NCBI RefSeq assembly: GCF_000346465.2
Contig: NC_034009.1
Span: 1,221,395-1,285,394, forward strand
Direction of reading: 5' to 3'
Source of the DNA: Prunus persica
Lineage: Eukaryota > Streptophyta > Magnoliopsida > Rosales > Rosaceae
DNA length: 64,000 nt
Part shown: positions 11,138-21,699 of the stretch, in pieces
How the letters are laid out: each line of letters starts with the position of its first letter
Position numbering within the stretch: position 1 is the first letter of the stretch
Notes under the pieces: model-generated
Database searches by the model: none
What the model was told of the DNA's origin: nothing
The model's input: the letters and a program-made list of their open reading frames with translations, nothing else
Program-made: the position numbers and the translations under genes

Positions 11138-13623
11138 CTTAGGTTTCGCAGGCCCCACCAAAAAGAGTAAAAGAACTTCTTTCCAAACTTTATGTGCTCT
11201 GTGTTTTGATTCTTAAGGGAATCAAGAAATATTCCAAAATTAAATGACGACGTGGCATTATCAGGAGTATCTAACGGGCAATGCTCGTTCAAAAATGTGA
11301 TATTTCTTGAAGTAGTAGTTTGACCATTGCAGTAGACAGTGTTGATACATTGTGCGGAATCAATACTATGATTTACGCAATTCTGGTGCCAGCATGATAT
11401 CTCTCGTTGAATAGAAAAGAAGTACCAAAAAGCTCCGAGTATCTAAAATAAAAAAATTAATTAACAAACTTCATATTAACTAATGATTAATTGATGCATT
11501 AAGAAAACATCATGTATGGAGATGTTATGAATTTCTACATTAATGAAATTAAACAGCCAAAAAGATGTCTTGTTAGAGCATCTCCAGCGCAGGGCCTTTA
11601 GCCTTGGCAGGAGGCCCTTTTTGAAGGGTTTGAACCTCCAGCGCCCAACTAACAGCCTGGGCAATGCCTGGGTCCCACCATCCTGGGCAAGCCCAAGGGC
11701 AGATCTTGCATGGGCTTCAGCCCGAGGGCGCTGATGTTAGCGGTGACGTCATGCTGACGTCAGCGAGCAAAAAAAAAAAATTGAAAAAATTGAAAAAAAA
11801 TTATGAATTTTTCCCTATAAATACATAACAATTTTATTTACTTTCCCTATAAATACATGACAAGTTTATATTTTGTTGCATATTCTTTTTTTTTTCTTGC
11901 CCTTGCCCTAGCCTTTTGGGATGGAACCAAAAAAGGCAAGGCTGCTACTATTCACGTGAATAGTAGCAACCCTTGCCTTGCCTTTGCTTTTAGCCTTAGC
12001 CTTATAGAGTGGACATGCTCTTACAATTGGTGACAAAAATAAGTTTGAGGGGTACCTACATATATGTATATATATGTGTATGCATACATATGTAGCATAC
12101 ACACATACCAGAAGTCTCATATTCGAATTCTCACAGCATTATAGTTGTGTGTGCGAAAAATTTCCCTCTCCTGTAATTTAGACTACCACTTGTACTAAAA
12201 AAAAAACACCACTTAGCCCAATAGACATGGAACATCTAGCAACTGATCAAGTACGTAGTAAGTGCGGGAGACTTTGCTCTTGCTACTTACAAAGAAAAGC
12301 ATTGGCATGAATCAATTTCTCCTTACAAACAAATTATAATAATTAAACAATGTAATAGTGAGTTTCCTTTTGAGTTTTTAACAAATCAATTATGTACACA
12401 TCTCATAAGCCAAATGGTATTCATTTACAACTAGACTCTACTTATTTTTCCCATATATCCTTCAATTTATCCAAATATTTTTACAGCTTTCTTACCACCT
12501 TGCTAAAAAAAAATTAAATAAGAAAAAATGTCTTTTTTTTTTTATATCCTAAACCCTTTTTGTTAAAATATCATTTTACATTAGTAATTACCAACAGCAA
12601 AAATAGAAATGAATTGAGATGAGACTTACATGACTTGCAAGAATATAGAGGAAAAAATTGAATAGACCTTTAACCCATATTCCAGTAGTCCTTTTGAGTT
12701 CTTTGGAGGATATGTGAATTCGGTACATCCTTGGTAGGTATTGACCAAGAAGAAGGATATTCATAACCTTTTTATGTTCCAAATATCCAAAGCCCCTCAT
12801 TTTGTCAAAAGTAACTACTATTAGCAGCTGGATAAAAAAAAAATTAAAGTGTTAGAAGTCGTTTAATTAGATGAACTATGTGGTTAACTTAAAATTAAGA
12901 GCTACACATAATAATTAATTAGAGTTTAATTTGTCTTACTTGCGGGATGGGAAGGAGAGCGAAAAAGTCAATTATGATGGAGACAGATAACCACGGCATT
13001 AATTCCTGGGCAACTCCAATCAACCTTTTTTTTGATTTGGGACCCGAATGTTCACCAGTTTCTACCTTGGAATTGGAATGTCCATTGCTCTGGGTGTTTG
13101 GGGCCGTAGTTTTGGGAGTATCTGAGGCCAATTTAGTCTCCGACGTCGACGGCGGCGACTTTTTCTTGGTTTGAGTTTTGAGACCGTCACAGATTTCACA
13201 GATGAAATGCAGCAGGAAAATGACATCCGTGAGTGATCGTAAAATAAGAGCAACAGTCTGCAACACTTTGTCCATTTGAAGGCACTTATTTTGCTGATCG
13301 ATAATTGGAATGTAAAAGAACAAAGGGTCCAGTGAGACAGCAAACACACACGATATTACAAACATCTTATTCCATATGTGAACGTATTGCCCCTGTGGAT
13401 TACAAATCTCCTTTATCGCGGCAGCATACATTATCCCCGTTTTAACCCGTCTGGAAAATGACACAAACAAACATTACCAAACTTGTACCCATCATTGAAA
13501 CCCTCTCTCTCTCTCTCTAATAATCTATACAAAAATGATTTATTTATTTATGTAAAGAAGTACTAACCCCTCTGATTTCTGCGTCTGCTTCTCCGGATCT
13601 GAAGCTAGTCTGGTGCTATCCAT
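11138..13623 (-). CDS. Cyclic nucleotide-gated ion channel, first four exons (CNGC1-like)
   Basis: Exons on the minus strand are 13623-13568, 13450-12940, 12827-12630 and 11442-11138; all junctions are GT-AG and in frame, giving 356 residues. The protein matches plant plasma-membrane CNGCs, which pass Ca2+ and other cations. S1 is at about residues 48-68 (SCVFAVSLDPLFFYIP), S2 about 83-106, S3 about 170-189 (IIIDFFALLPIPQ), and S4-S5 in exon 3. The extracellular CWHQNC region and pore helix (KFFYSFWWGLRNL) are in exon 4. S6, the cyclic-nucleotide-binding domain and the IQ motif are absent: the next intron meets a MITE and then the Copia/CACTA nest, and no further exon appears before position 1. 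An unusual polar insert of ~50 residues separates S2 from S3. The gene is either truncated or interrupted by a very long intron. Confidence 0.85.
11576..12020. mobile_element. Harbinger-derived MITE in the third channel-gene intron
   Basis: The 445-bp segment is flanked by TTA on both sides (11573-11575 and 12021-12023), the target duplication of PIF/Harbinger elements. It starts GAGCATCTCCAGC and ends, read inward on the other strand, GAGCATGTCCACTC. It shares internal blocks with the full element at 24613-28705: the TCCCTATAAATAC stretch, the CACGTG palindrome and the CCTTGCC-rich right end. I read it as an internal-deletion derivative of that family. Confidence 0.85.
12110..12213 (+). repeat. 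Possible SINE relic ending in an A-run
   Basis: The segment contains AAGTCTCATATTCGAATTC, resembling a tRNA-type B box, and ends at a run of ten A residues after GACTACCACTTGTAC. No clear A box precedes it, so this is a weak call. Confidence 0.3.
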
Positions 13624-13707
13624 GAAAAACAATGCCTGATCAGTGTTTACTCCACTACTTACTCGAAGCCTGTATTAACCAGACAGTGAAAGAGAAAATG
13701 GGATTTG

Positions 13708-13711
<4 letters not shown>

Positions 13712-13753
<42 letters not shown>
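13712..13753. repeat. (GA)n microsatellite
   Basis: About 21 uninterrupted GA units lie upstream of the channel-gene start. A shorter CT run lies in its first intron near 13502-13520. Confidence 0.95.
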
Positions 13754-13756
<3 letters not shown>

Positions 13757-13859
13757 GGAAGCTTTACAATAATTGAAATATCCACCAACCTCCAGTCCAC
13801 GCAGTTGAAATACCACCACAACTACTAAACATCAATAATTTCAAAGAGGTACGATTTAT

Positions 13860-16500
13860 GACAATATTAGGCCCACATACCCCAATTTAGGATAAGAAGA
13901 TCAAAAGAAAAAGATGTATGGGAACATATCATTAGTAAATATTCAAGTACATACCTATTAATATGCAGTTAGTTCTGCTGCATTTGATTAAAGTTTCATG
14001 TACGCAACCTGTTCAATTTCAATTCAATTATTATGGGGACCGGCTGCATGCCAGAAAATTAAAATAATAATAATAATAATAAGGTGTTTTTGGCTAGTTG
14101 ATCCACTAAACACAAAAACATTTTAGTTTATTTATCATATTACGAAAATGCAAGCTGCAGGATCTGTCTGCTACAATACATACACTAACACTTACAATAC
14201 AAATACAAGCAACAGATCAAAAATCGCGATTATCTCATATGAGCTGGGCCTTTTATCAAAGCATGGGATTCTATTCTATATGCATTGTACTGCCTTAAAT
14301 ATCCCAAGGATATGTGTCGGCAGATGCGGTCGCCGGGTAGACCTTTCCTCACAACATTTCGCCGGGATAAATTTTTCCCCATGAATATTTATCTTTCCCG
14401 ACACACATGTTCAACGGATAGACCTTTTCCGGCGAATTTTGATCTTTCACGACAATGTTTTGCTGGCGAATATTGCTCTTCCCGACAACATTTCCTTTAC
14501 CAGCAAATGTTTCCGACAAAGTTCGCCGCAATAGATCTTTCCTAGTAAATTTTGATCTTGCCCAATAAAGTTTTGCCGGGTAGACCTTTCTCAACAACTT
14601 TTTGCCTATACGTATGGGATGGGGATATACGCATCTATCTCATTCATTTAGGAGATGAAGTAGAAGCCGTCTTAATTAATTACATGGTTTTGCAGTCCAT
14701 TTGAGTTTTGATTAGGATGCCCAATTATTAAGTAATTATAGCCATCACATTTTTTTCTTGTGTAAAGAAAAGATAATGGATGTTTGATCAAACCATACAT
14801 TTTTTCTTAGGATGCCCGTTTCTTTTTTCTTTTATTTTTTTCTTTCTTCCTCTTCTTGATAGGGATCGGGATCCAGACATAGGTCACCAACCACATACAC
14901 AAGCACCAAAATCTAGGGCTAGTGCAAACTCACATATATCGTAGCAAATCCATGCCACAAATAAACTATTTTATTAATCATCAACATATCTCCCTATAAC
15001 TATTATATTAGCCTTATTTATAGGCTTTACAAGACTTGGGCACCAAGGCTACTTGGTCCAAAAGTAAACTATTAATTATAAAATAACACATAAATAATAA
15101 AAGATATCCTAAAATTACCTAAATAAGAAAATAACAATATATCATGAAATAACTAATTAAATGGTAAATATCTATCTTGATCCACCCTTATGCTCCTGCA
15201 TCACTTCTCTTCTTTCTCTTTTCTTCTTCCTTCCCAGGCCCCGTTTCTTTTGGCTATCGTCGTCCAAACCAACTCCTCATCTAAAATCTTCAATACAAAA
15301 CTTGTTTTTGTTGTGATTTCATACAAATTCTTGTTATATAGACACCTGAAGTTTCCAATCAAAACCAATTGCAACACAAGCAACCCCAATCCAAAAATGT
15401 CCAAATGCAACAGTTTCATACAAATTCGTGTTTGTGGAGGTGTATAAATACGCAACAAAGTCGAGCACTGCAATTTCAGAGTCGAACACCTGCAATTTCA
15501 ATTTCCCTCTCTCTCTAGTTCTCTATCCTTGTCTCTCCCTCCCTCCTAATCTCTCTATATTTTCCTCTTCAAAGCCCCTTTTTCTCTCGACCCTCCCCCT
15601 CCTTTCTTCTCCCTTCTTCTTCGTCCCCCTTCTCTGCAACTCCTTTGCTCTTTTAGCTTGAGCAAGTTTAGGGCTTCTCTGATACAAGCCACCCATCTCT
15701 TACCCTAAGATATTCCCACCTTCTAACCATGCCAAAGGCTTTGACGGCCTCTAAAACCCCAAACCAAAACAAACCCACTTGTCGTTTATGCCCATAATCA
15801 AAATTCTACCAACACTATGAACTATTTTGAGAGAAGAGGAAGATATCTGTGTTAACATTAATAATGAGTAGAGAGCACCTTCTTCAAAGGGAAAGATAGA
15901 TGTAGATTTCATCTAATCTTTCACAGAGTAGCATCACAATACTTTTCCAGAAGAATTTCTCATACTTTTCTTTATGAGAATCGACCACAAGAAGCTTTAA
16001 AAATGGAGATGGAGGAGGTGTGAACTCTGGGGGAGTGGAAATTATGGCAAAAATATGTTATTTTTTAAAAACATATGAGGGTAGTATAGGGATTATGAAA
16101 GTTTCATTAAAAGCTTTGCATGCTTCAAAAAGAACCAGATTTTAAAAGCACATCGCCACCCGCTTCTCAAATCTGCTGCTACTAACCGTGATTTTGAAAA
16201 AAAAACGGCTTTCACTTGTTTTACCAAACACCTAAAGTCAGAAAATTTTAAAAATAAGCTGCTTTTTTTTAAAGCACAGCATTTCCAAACTAAGCCGAAG
16301 GAGAAGCTGTCCTTACATGGTTTTGCAGTCCATTTGAGTAAAGAAAATATAATGGATGTTTGATCAAATGATACATGCTCTAAGTGCTGCTTTATGGCTA
16401 AAAAAATTTGAATTAGCCAAGTCAGAATTGAAAACACATGCACAAAGATTTAAAAGTACTAGCTAATACTGAAAAACAAATAAACAGAAAGGGATAGAAC
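13860..16500. other. Gene-poor stretch upstream of the channel gene
   Basis: No gene is supported here. 14320-14600 is a degenerate repeat based on CGCCGGGTAGACC, TTTCCCGAC and ACAACATTT. 15420-15660 has a GTATAAATA box followed by a long CT-rich tract that looks like a promoter with a pyrimidine-rich leader, but no credible frame follows. 16090-16330 contains AAAAGC-type self-complementary sequence typical of small transposon remnants. The open frames in this stretch have no recognisable domain. Confidence 0.5.
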
Positions 16501-16631
16501 TTGTCATCATTATAGTTTTATTAAGCTAGAGCTCTTTATTTCACACATACAATTTAAGTTAAAGCTCACTCTCCATGAGCTATAATACTCTCTTAAACTC
16601 TAGCACAGCCAACTACTTACATGCATGCACA
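16500..16631 (-). other. 3'UTR shared with the vicilin genes
   Basis: Read on the plus strand, CTAGAGCTCTTT, AAAGCTCACTCT, CATGAGCT and CTAGCACAGCC occur in this order. The same blocks in the same order lie downstream of the intact vicilin stop (about 34595-34672). A shorter version lies beside the broken vicilin (about 39543-39590). This supports common descent of the three genes beyond their coding parts. Confidence 0.75.
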
Positions 16632-17435
16632 TCAGGCTACCATTCTAATTCCTTGTCCTTGTTCAAACTGCTCCCTACACATCCTTTGACACTCCTGTTG
16701 CTGTGGACCATATTGCCCCTGCATCTTGCACCCTCCCTGGCATTGCTCTAGCTGCCTTATTTTCTCAGTACACTCTTCCTGGCACTGCTCCTGCTGCTCC
16801 CTCCTGGGGCGCTCCCATTGGCAACGCGACCGGCACTGCTGCTCGTATTCCTGCTGCATCATTTGCCCAACACAGTATTCCTGACACTCTTGCTGTCTCA
16901 TTGGGTCGCGCTCCGATTGGCAATGTTGCCGGCACTGCTGCTCAACTTGCTGCTGCTGCTGCTGCCCTTGAAAAACACCCTGCTGCTGCCCCTGCATGCA
17001 CGTTCTTACACACTTTAGCCGCTCCCGCGGATCTCTGGTTATCATCTTACATTGTTGCAGGCACTGGCGCCCTCCTCCTTGACCTTGCTGCTGCTGGCAA
17101 GCTCTTTCGCACATCTCTCGGTCTGGACTCCGGATGCATTGCTCACGGCACGGCAAGTGATGTCCCTGCTCCTGCTGCCGGCACATTCTCAGGCACTGTT
17201 CTTGCTGCTGCGGCCACCTTGCTTCCCTCATGCAACGATCTTCACATGACTGGCCATGGGATGAACACATTTGCAAGCACTCCCCCACTTTCGACTGATC
17301 AGATATCGAATAGCATCCTTCCTCGCAGGTGACCTGGGCACGAGCAGAAGGCGAGGTAGCAAGGAGAAGAGTGGATAGGAACAAAACCAACAAAGGAAGC
17401 TCAGCTTTGGTCATGGTCGCCATGCTTGTGCTCAA
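16632..17435 (-). CDS. Pru du 8-like antimicrobial seed storage protein (seven CxxxC hairpins)
   Basis: A single exon of 267 codons. Residues 1-34 form a signal peptide ending in ARA. The mature part carries fourteen CxxxC motifs that pair into seven alpha-hairpin units (CEEGC/CLQMC, CEDRC/CLRMC, CREQC/CERAC, CLQQC/CVRTC, CRQHC/CQEYC, CRSRC/CQEEC, CQGGC/CQRMC), separated by Q, R and E-rich linkers. This is the fold of vicilin-buried antimicrobial peptides and of the almond allergen Pru du 8. The likely role is seed nitrogen storage with antimicrobial activity in protein bodies, inferred from the family. A second ATG at residue 5 could be the true start. Promoter and 3'UTR are homologous to those of the vicilin gene at 34841-37928, but no cupin domain is present. 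Confidence 0.9.
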   Translation of the reverse strand: MSTSMATMTKAELPLLVLFLSTLLLATSPSARAQVTCEEGCYSISDQSKVGECLQMCSSHGQSCEDRCMREARWPQQQEQCLRMCRQQEQGHHLPCREQCIRSPDREMCERACQQQQGQGGGRQCLQQCKMITRDPRERLKCVRTCMQGQQQGVFQGQQQQQQVEQQCRQHCQSERDPMRQQECQEYCVGQMMQQEYEQQCRSRCQWERPRREQQEQCQEECTEKIRQLEQCQGGCKMQGQYGPQQQECQRMCREQFEQGQGIRMVA

Positions 17436-17485
17436 ATATATACTGTGTTGAAGTGTGAGAATAGCTGAGAGAGAGAGAGCAGAGG

Positions 17486-17583
17486 TATTTATAGAAGCTC
17501 AAGGCTAAGCATGCATGCGTACATTTGGCTATGGGGATTACATGCAAGGTGACTGGTGTTCAAGGTGACAAAATTGACGTGTC
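17486..17583 (-). promoter_or_regulatory. Seed-type promoter of the Pru du 8-like gene
   Basis: On the minus strand a TATA box CTATAAATA (17486-17494) lies about 50 bp upstream of the start codon. Further upstream are the RY element CATGCATG (17510-17517) and GACACGTCA (17575-17583), an ACGT-core bZIP site. RY elements bind the B3 factors ABI3/FUS3/LEC2, which drive seed-storage genes. The whole ~98 bp aligns with the vicilin promoter at 38008-38103 at roughly 80% by eye. Confidence 0.8.
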
Positions 17584-17769
17584 GTTTTGAACTCAATGGA
17601 CACTGATAAATCTTCTTCACGGAGATGGATAGAATCTGGAAGTAAGGCCGAAAAAGGTTTGGATTTGCTGAGACTAAAATGGCTGTATATACTATGTGAT
17701 GTGTTATATTATGTGGGGGGCCTTTCTTATGTTTTTTATTTTATCTATTTTGTTCATGTACAATACCCG

Positions 17770-17773
<4 letters not shown>

Positions 17774-17802
<29 letters not shown>
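17774..17802. repeat. (TA)n microsatellite
   Basis: An uninterrupted TA run directly left of the MITE at 17803. Similar runs occur near 22708-22732 and 51166-51188. Confidence 0.95.
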
Positions 17803-17804
<2 letters not shown>

Positions 17805-18183
17805 GAGAGCTTCCATTGAGGGATCTCTCAAATAATTGTAGGCCCCATTCCGGATTGTATTTCACTAATCCAAACCGTCTATTTTGTAGATACTCATTCA
17901 AAGATCATCTCTACAAAAAATCACTTGAATCAGATATCATTTGACCACTCAATTGAGTTATTGAAATTTTAGCATTTTCTTGAAGCACCGTATTCATTGA
18001 TTTTGTAAGACATAATTGGATGTCGAAACGGTTTTCGATTTGTCTAATTTTTTGTAAGGATGATCTATGAATGAAGACCTAAAAAATAGATGGTTTTGAT
18101 CATTGGGAAAAAAATTGTAGAGTATCCTAAAGGGCGTCCCTCAAATAAAATTATTTGAGAGATCCCTCAATAGAAGGGGACTG
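17803..18183. mobile_element. MITE with ~35-bp terminal inverted repeats
   Basis: The left end CAGAGAGCTTCCATTGAGGG and the right end, read on the minus strand as CAGTCCCCTTCTATTGAGGG, continue as a shared GATCTCTCAAATAATT. The 381-bp interior is non-coding. It lies in TA-repeat DNA, so the target duplication cannot be measured. CAG ends would fit hAT-type elements, but the superfamily is uncertain. Confidence 0.75.
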
Positions 18184-18407
18184 TATATATATTTTACTAC
18201 ATTCTAATTTTGAATCTAATTGCAACGAGTAATATAATTAACTACGTGAACTGGATTAAAACAATTGAAATTATAGGAAAAAGAATTGAAATCATAGTCA
18301 AAACTATATTACGAGAATTGTTGAGTAGACATTTTGCACCTACGACTTAGATTTGATTGTAGGCCGTCATTCAACGGCTAAAGAGAAGTCTAAGATAAAT
18401 TGAATAC

Positions 18408-18667
18408 TGTTATAAAACTAGAGGGAGAAAATGTAGAGAGAAGTGATATGCTAAAGATAAAGCTTCACCATGTTTTTTCCTTTCTAAATCTTTGGTAGAA
18501 CCACCTATTCATAGGCTTACAAGATAGGAGATTGAATACCATCATTTACAATATACCTATAGGTTACAAGCATTAATTACAAATACTTAGTGCATAGGTT
18601 ACATAAAATCCAACGGTGGAATATTAAGAGGTATGGTGGTCATCCACCAACTCATGCATTTACAACA
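18408..18667 (-). repeat. Left LTR (3' LTR) of the non-autonomous Copia
   Basis: Starts TGTTATAAAACTAG and ends TTTACAACA; flanked on the left by the AATAC target duplication. Confidence 0.93.
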
Positions 18668-20399
18668 CTCCCCCTTGGATGTCCACCATACAATGACATT
18701 GTTTCCTCATTAAAAACCTTGCTTGGAAAACCCAGTGAGACAAAACCAAAGCGAAGGGAAAAAGAGTGAAACTTTCTTCTGAATCATTGATATGGTGTTG
18801 GATGAGCTTATATTGCCTCGTTAAAACCTTGCTAGGAAAAACCCAGTGGGACAAAAATCTAGTCGAAGGGAAAAAGAGTACAACGCGCATCTGCCTTGAA
18901 TGTAGTAGAATTGGGATGCTCCCCCTGATTGATATCTCCCCTTGATTAATATCTCTCCTTCTCTGATTTGAGCAATACAAGCAACATTGTCTTCATACAT
19001 GATCATCTATCACACTATTCAACCTGTTTTTCACTTTTCAAATGATTGAAATCTTTAGGAGTATCAACAACTAATTTAGTAGTTAGAATATGTTACAACA
19101 ATATCAAATTTGAATTCAAAATACTCAAACTCTTACTGTTAACTCTTAATTAAGAATATTGTGGTACTTTATATCCTTCAAGAGGTTGCTTCATCCGATA
19201 TATCTCAAATATTTCATGAGCTTTGAGGATTTCCATGTACCATATAGTCTTAATAAATATGCATTTAACACATACTATAAGTTTTGCGTTAAAGTAACAA
19301 CCGCACTTATAGAAATGTGGATGCATTTACGATGAGATTGGAGACTAAAACCACATGTCTCTCCCAGGAAACCTTATGTCATATTAGTGATCTTATTTCA
19401 CTTCACAAACACCAATTCGTAACCTTCATACTGAACATTTGTAATTTGGTGTTTGAGTTATAGGTTCAATATCCAACTCTTCTTATTTAGTGATAAATGG
19501 AATTGCCTATTTCCATTTTTGTCCAATCACTTAACTTGTCGACATTCATGAAACGTGATTTAATATAATCATAGCCCTTGATGATTGTAGTGGCTACTAA
19601 TAAACCAAATGTATCATCAATTTGTGATCCCACAATTCTTATGTGCATGCACATGCATAATTTATAATCATCTCATTGCTTTGGGGTACCAATGCCTCTT
19701 CAGGGGCTTATGTTGTCACTTATGGGACAAACATCTCTTTTACAATGAATTATTTAGAATATGTGGATCATAACCTCCTATAGAGCGTTATTTTTTATAG
19801 GGCTTGAATTTTTCAAATAATCTCCATTTCTGAGGAGTTAAGTCTTTAGAACCTATATTTCTGACATGCTTCAGGCAGGCATTATATATATAGTCACCAT
19901 GTTAATGGATTGTGATACGAGAATATCAATCTATGTTAGCATATGTACAACTTATATATGCATTATCTTGATGAGACAAAAGCGGATTGATTCAACACTA
20001 TTTCACGACGTTCTTTAGGAATTGTCATTTCTCCCCCTAACGGCGGGAAAATTGTCTCAAAATGTAGGAAAATAAACTCACAGTCGTTATCAAATATGTG
20101 ACCATTTTAGTAGGCACATTCAGTAAAACTGGTGAAGTGATCCATAATTAGATGTTGTATGGGCTCACAAATATCCCCTTGAATTATTTCAGGAAAGATG
20201 GCTCAAAGTCAATTTTTGACTGAGATGATCTTATAACAGCTTTTATTTGTGAGCGTTCTTTGTAATGATATTGTTGGACAAGACAATAATTTGAGTCTTT
20301 AAACGATGTCCGTACAAAATTTATAAAAATCTTATGCATCATTGTGGGACATGGATTGCCAAGATAGTCATGTCACAACATAAAAGTTATTCGGTCAAT

Positions 20400-21170
20400 G
20401 AACTTCTAGTTCATGACATCATAATCTTCAACTATAATAGTTGTGTAATATTGGGGCCTCAAGAACTTTTGGTTCATAACATCATAAACTTCCTACCCAC
20501 AAAAGAAAGTAGGAAGTTTCTCCAATAGACGCCTCTGGCTATCAATATTGGGGCGGTAATACAAAACATTACCATTGTAAAACGAAATTAATTAATAACC
20601 TAACATAAATAAAATATAATATAATAAAATAAGTAAAGTGGTATAAACAAGGAATAAAATAAATCAATTAAAGATTATGAAATTCCAAGATAATCCAATA
20701 TTAATGTGGATTCAATATGTAGATAAAACTACAAGTTTAAGAATTGGATTTCCAACCAATTCAGGTTCATATAGGCACAAATAAGTAATGGACTTCAAGT
20801 TCATATATAGTATTAAGATCCATGAAAAACTATGAACTTCAGGTTCATATCAATATATATTCGAAACTTCAGGTACGAATACGTAGATCTAAATAAATTG
20901 AATTAATAGTTGTGCTTTGAACTTCATACTCAAATCGATGTATATGCACTCGAAACTTCTGGTTCAAGTTCTTGACATATGTAGGCCTCATGGAATTCTG
21001 ATTTTGATTAATACAAAATCGAGGAGTTTTATGTCCTTATGTGCTCTTTAAATTCGCAGAACTTCATGCCTTCAATTATTTGGAATCAAAGAACTTCAGG
21101 TTCTGATTCAATCAAAAGAACTCTATATCCTAATCTAGTTATATGATGAGGATCACGGAACTTCGGGCCC
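20400..21170 (-). repeat. Degenerate short repeats based on GAACTTCAGGTTC
   Basis: At least ten variants of GAACTT(C)NNGTTC are scattered through this part of the element (for example near 20402, 20466, 20761, 20839, 20945, 21086 and 21097). The core is partly self-complementary. The cluster lies just inside the 5' LTR, in the leader of the element's RNA, so it could be a packaging or regulatory leader or a relic of a tandem array. Confidence 0.6.
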
Positions 21171-21434
21171 CTGATCTTTTGTATAATTCAAACTCATTAT
21201 AATAATTAAGATCATACTTAAAATTAAATAAACAAACAAATAAAAATAAAAACATGGCATTATATTCATGTGTAATAAGAATAAGAAACTTTTTTTTTTT
21301 TTCTTAAACAAGCATGATGAAGTCTGATGGTGAGTACAAAGAAACTCTATACCATGTGATGACTCTAACTCATATAAAAAGAAAGAAAATTCAGAGAAAG
21401 AAAACATACCAAGAGCAATGTCGTGCTGATAACG

Positions 21435-21694
21435 TGTTATAAAACTAGAGGGAGAAAATGTAGAGAGAAGTGATATGCTAAAGATAAAGCTTCACCATGT
21501 TTTTTCCTTTCTAAATCTTTGGTAGAACAACCTATTCATAGGCTTACAAGATAGGAGATTGAATACCATCATTTACAATATACCTATAGGTTACAAGCAT
21601 TAATTACAAATACTTAGTGCATAGGTTACATAAAATCCAACGGTGGAATATTAAGAGGTATGGTGGTCATCCACCAACTCATGCATTTACAACA
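21435..21694 (-). repeat. Right LTR (5' LTR) of the non-autonomous Copia
   Basis: Same ends as the left LTR and nearly identical throughout; followed by AATAC at 21695-21699. Confidence 0.93.
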
Positions 21695-21699
21695 AATAC

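Larger units (their letters stand above)
18408..21694 (-). mobile_element. Complete non-autonomous Copia-type LTR retrotransposon
   Basis: Two 260-bp LTRs (18408-18667 and 21435-21694) differ at one position that I can find (ACC/ACA near 18511). They are flanked by the 5-bp duplication AATAC (18403-18407 and 21695-21699). Orientation is minus: the polypurine tract AAGGGGGAG abuts the left LTR, and the primer site TTATCAGCACGA abuts the right one. The 2.77-kb interior has no gag-pol frame. A relic of Copia RNase H (MYEDNVACIAQ) lies near 19000, and a duplicated cassette based on CCTTGCT, AAACCCAGTG and GAAGGGAAAAAGAGT lies at 18702-18770 and 18820-18882. It moved recently, so its proteins must have come from another element. 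Confidence 0.9.

Noticed and set aside
15428..15661. 77-codon frame after a TATA-like box
   Set aside because: The product is a Ser/Leu/Pro string from a CT-rich tract, more like a leader than a protein. No downstream coding sequence was found.
16093..16443. 116-codon minus-strand open frame
   Set aside because: It lies in self-complementary AAAAGC-rich sequence typical of a small transposon remnant. The translation has no domain.
16703..17332. 209-codon open frame on the plus strand opposite the Pru du 8-like gene
   Set aside because: It is antisense to a gene rich in CAG and CTG codons, which seldom create stops on the other strand. The translation is an Ala/Pro/Thr-rich product with no domain.
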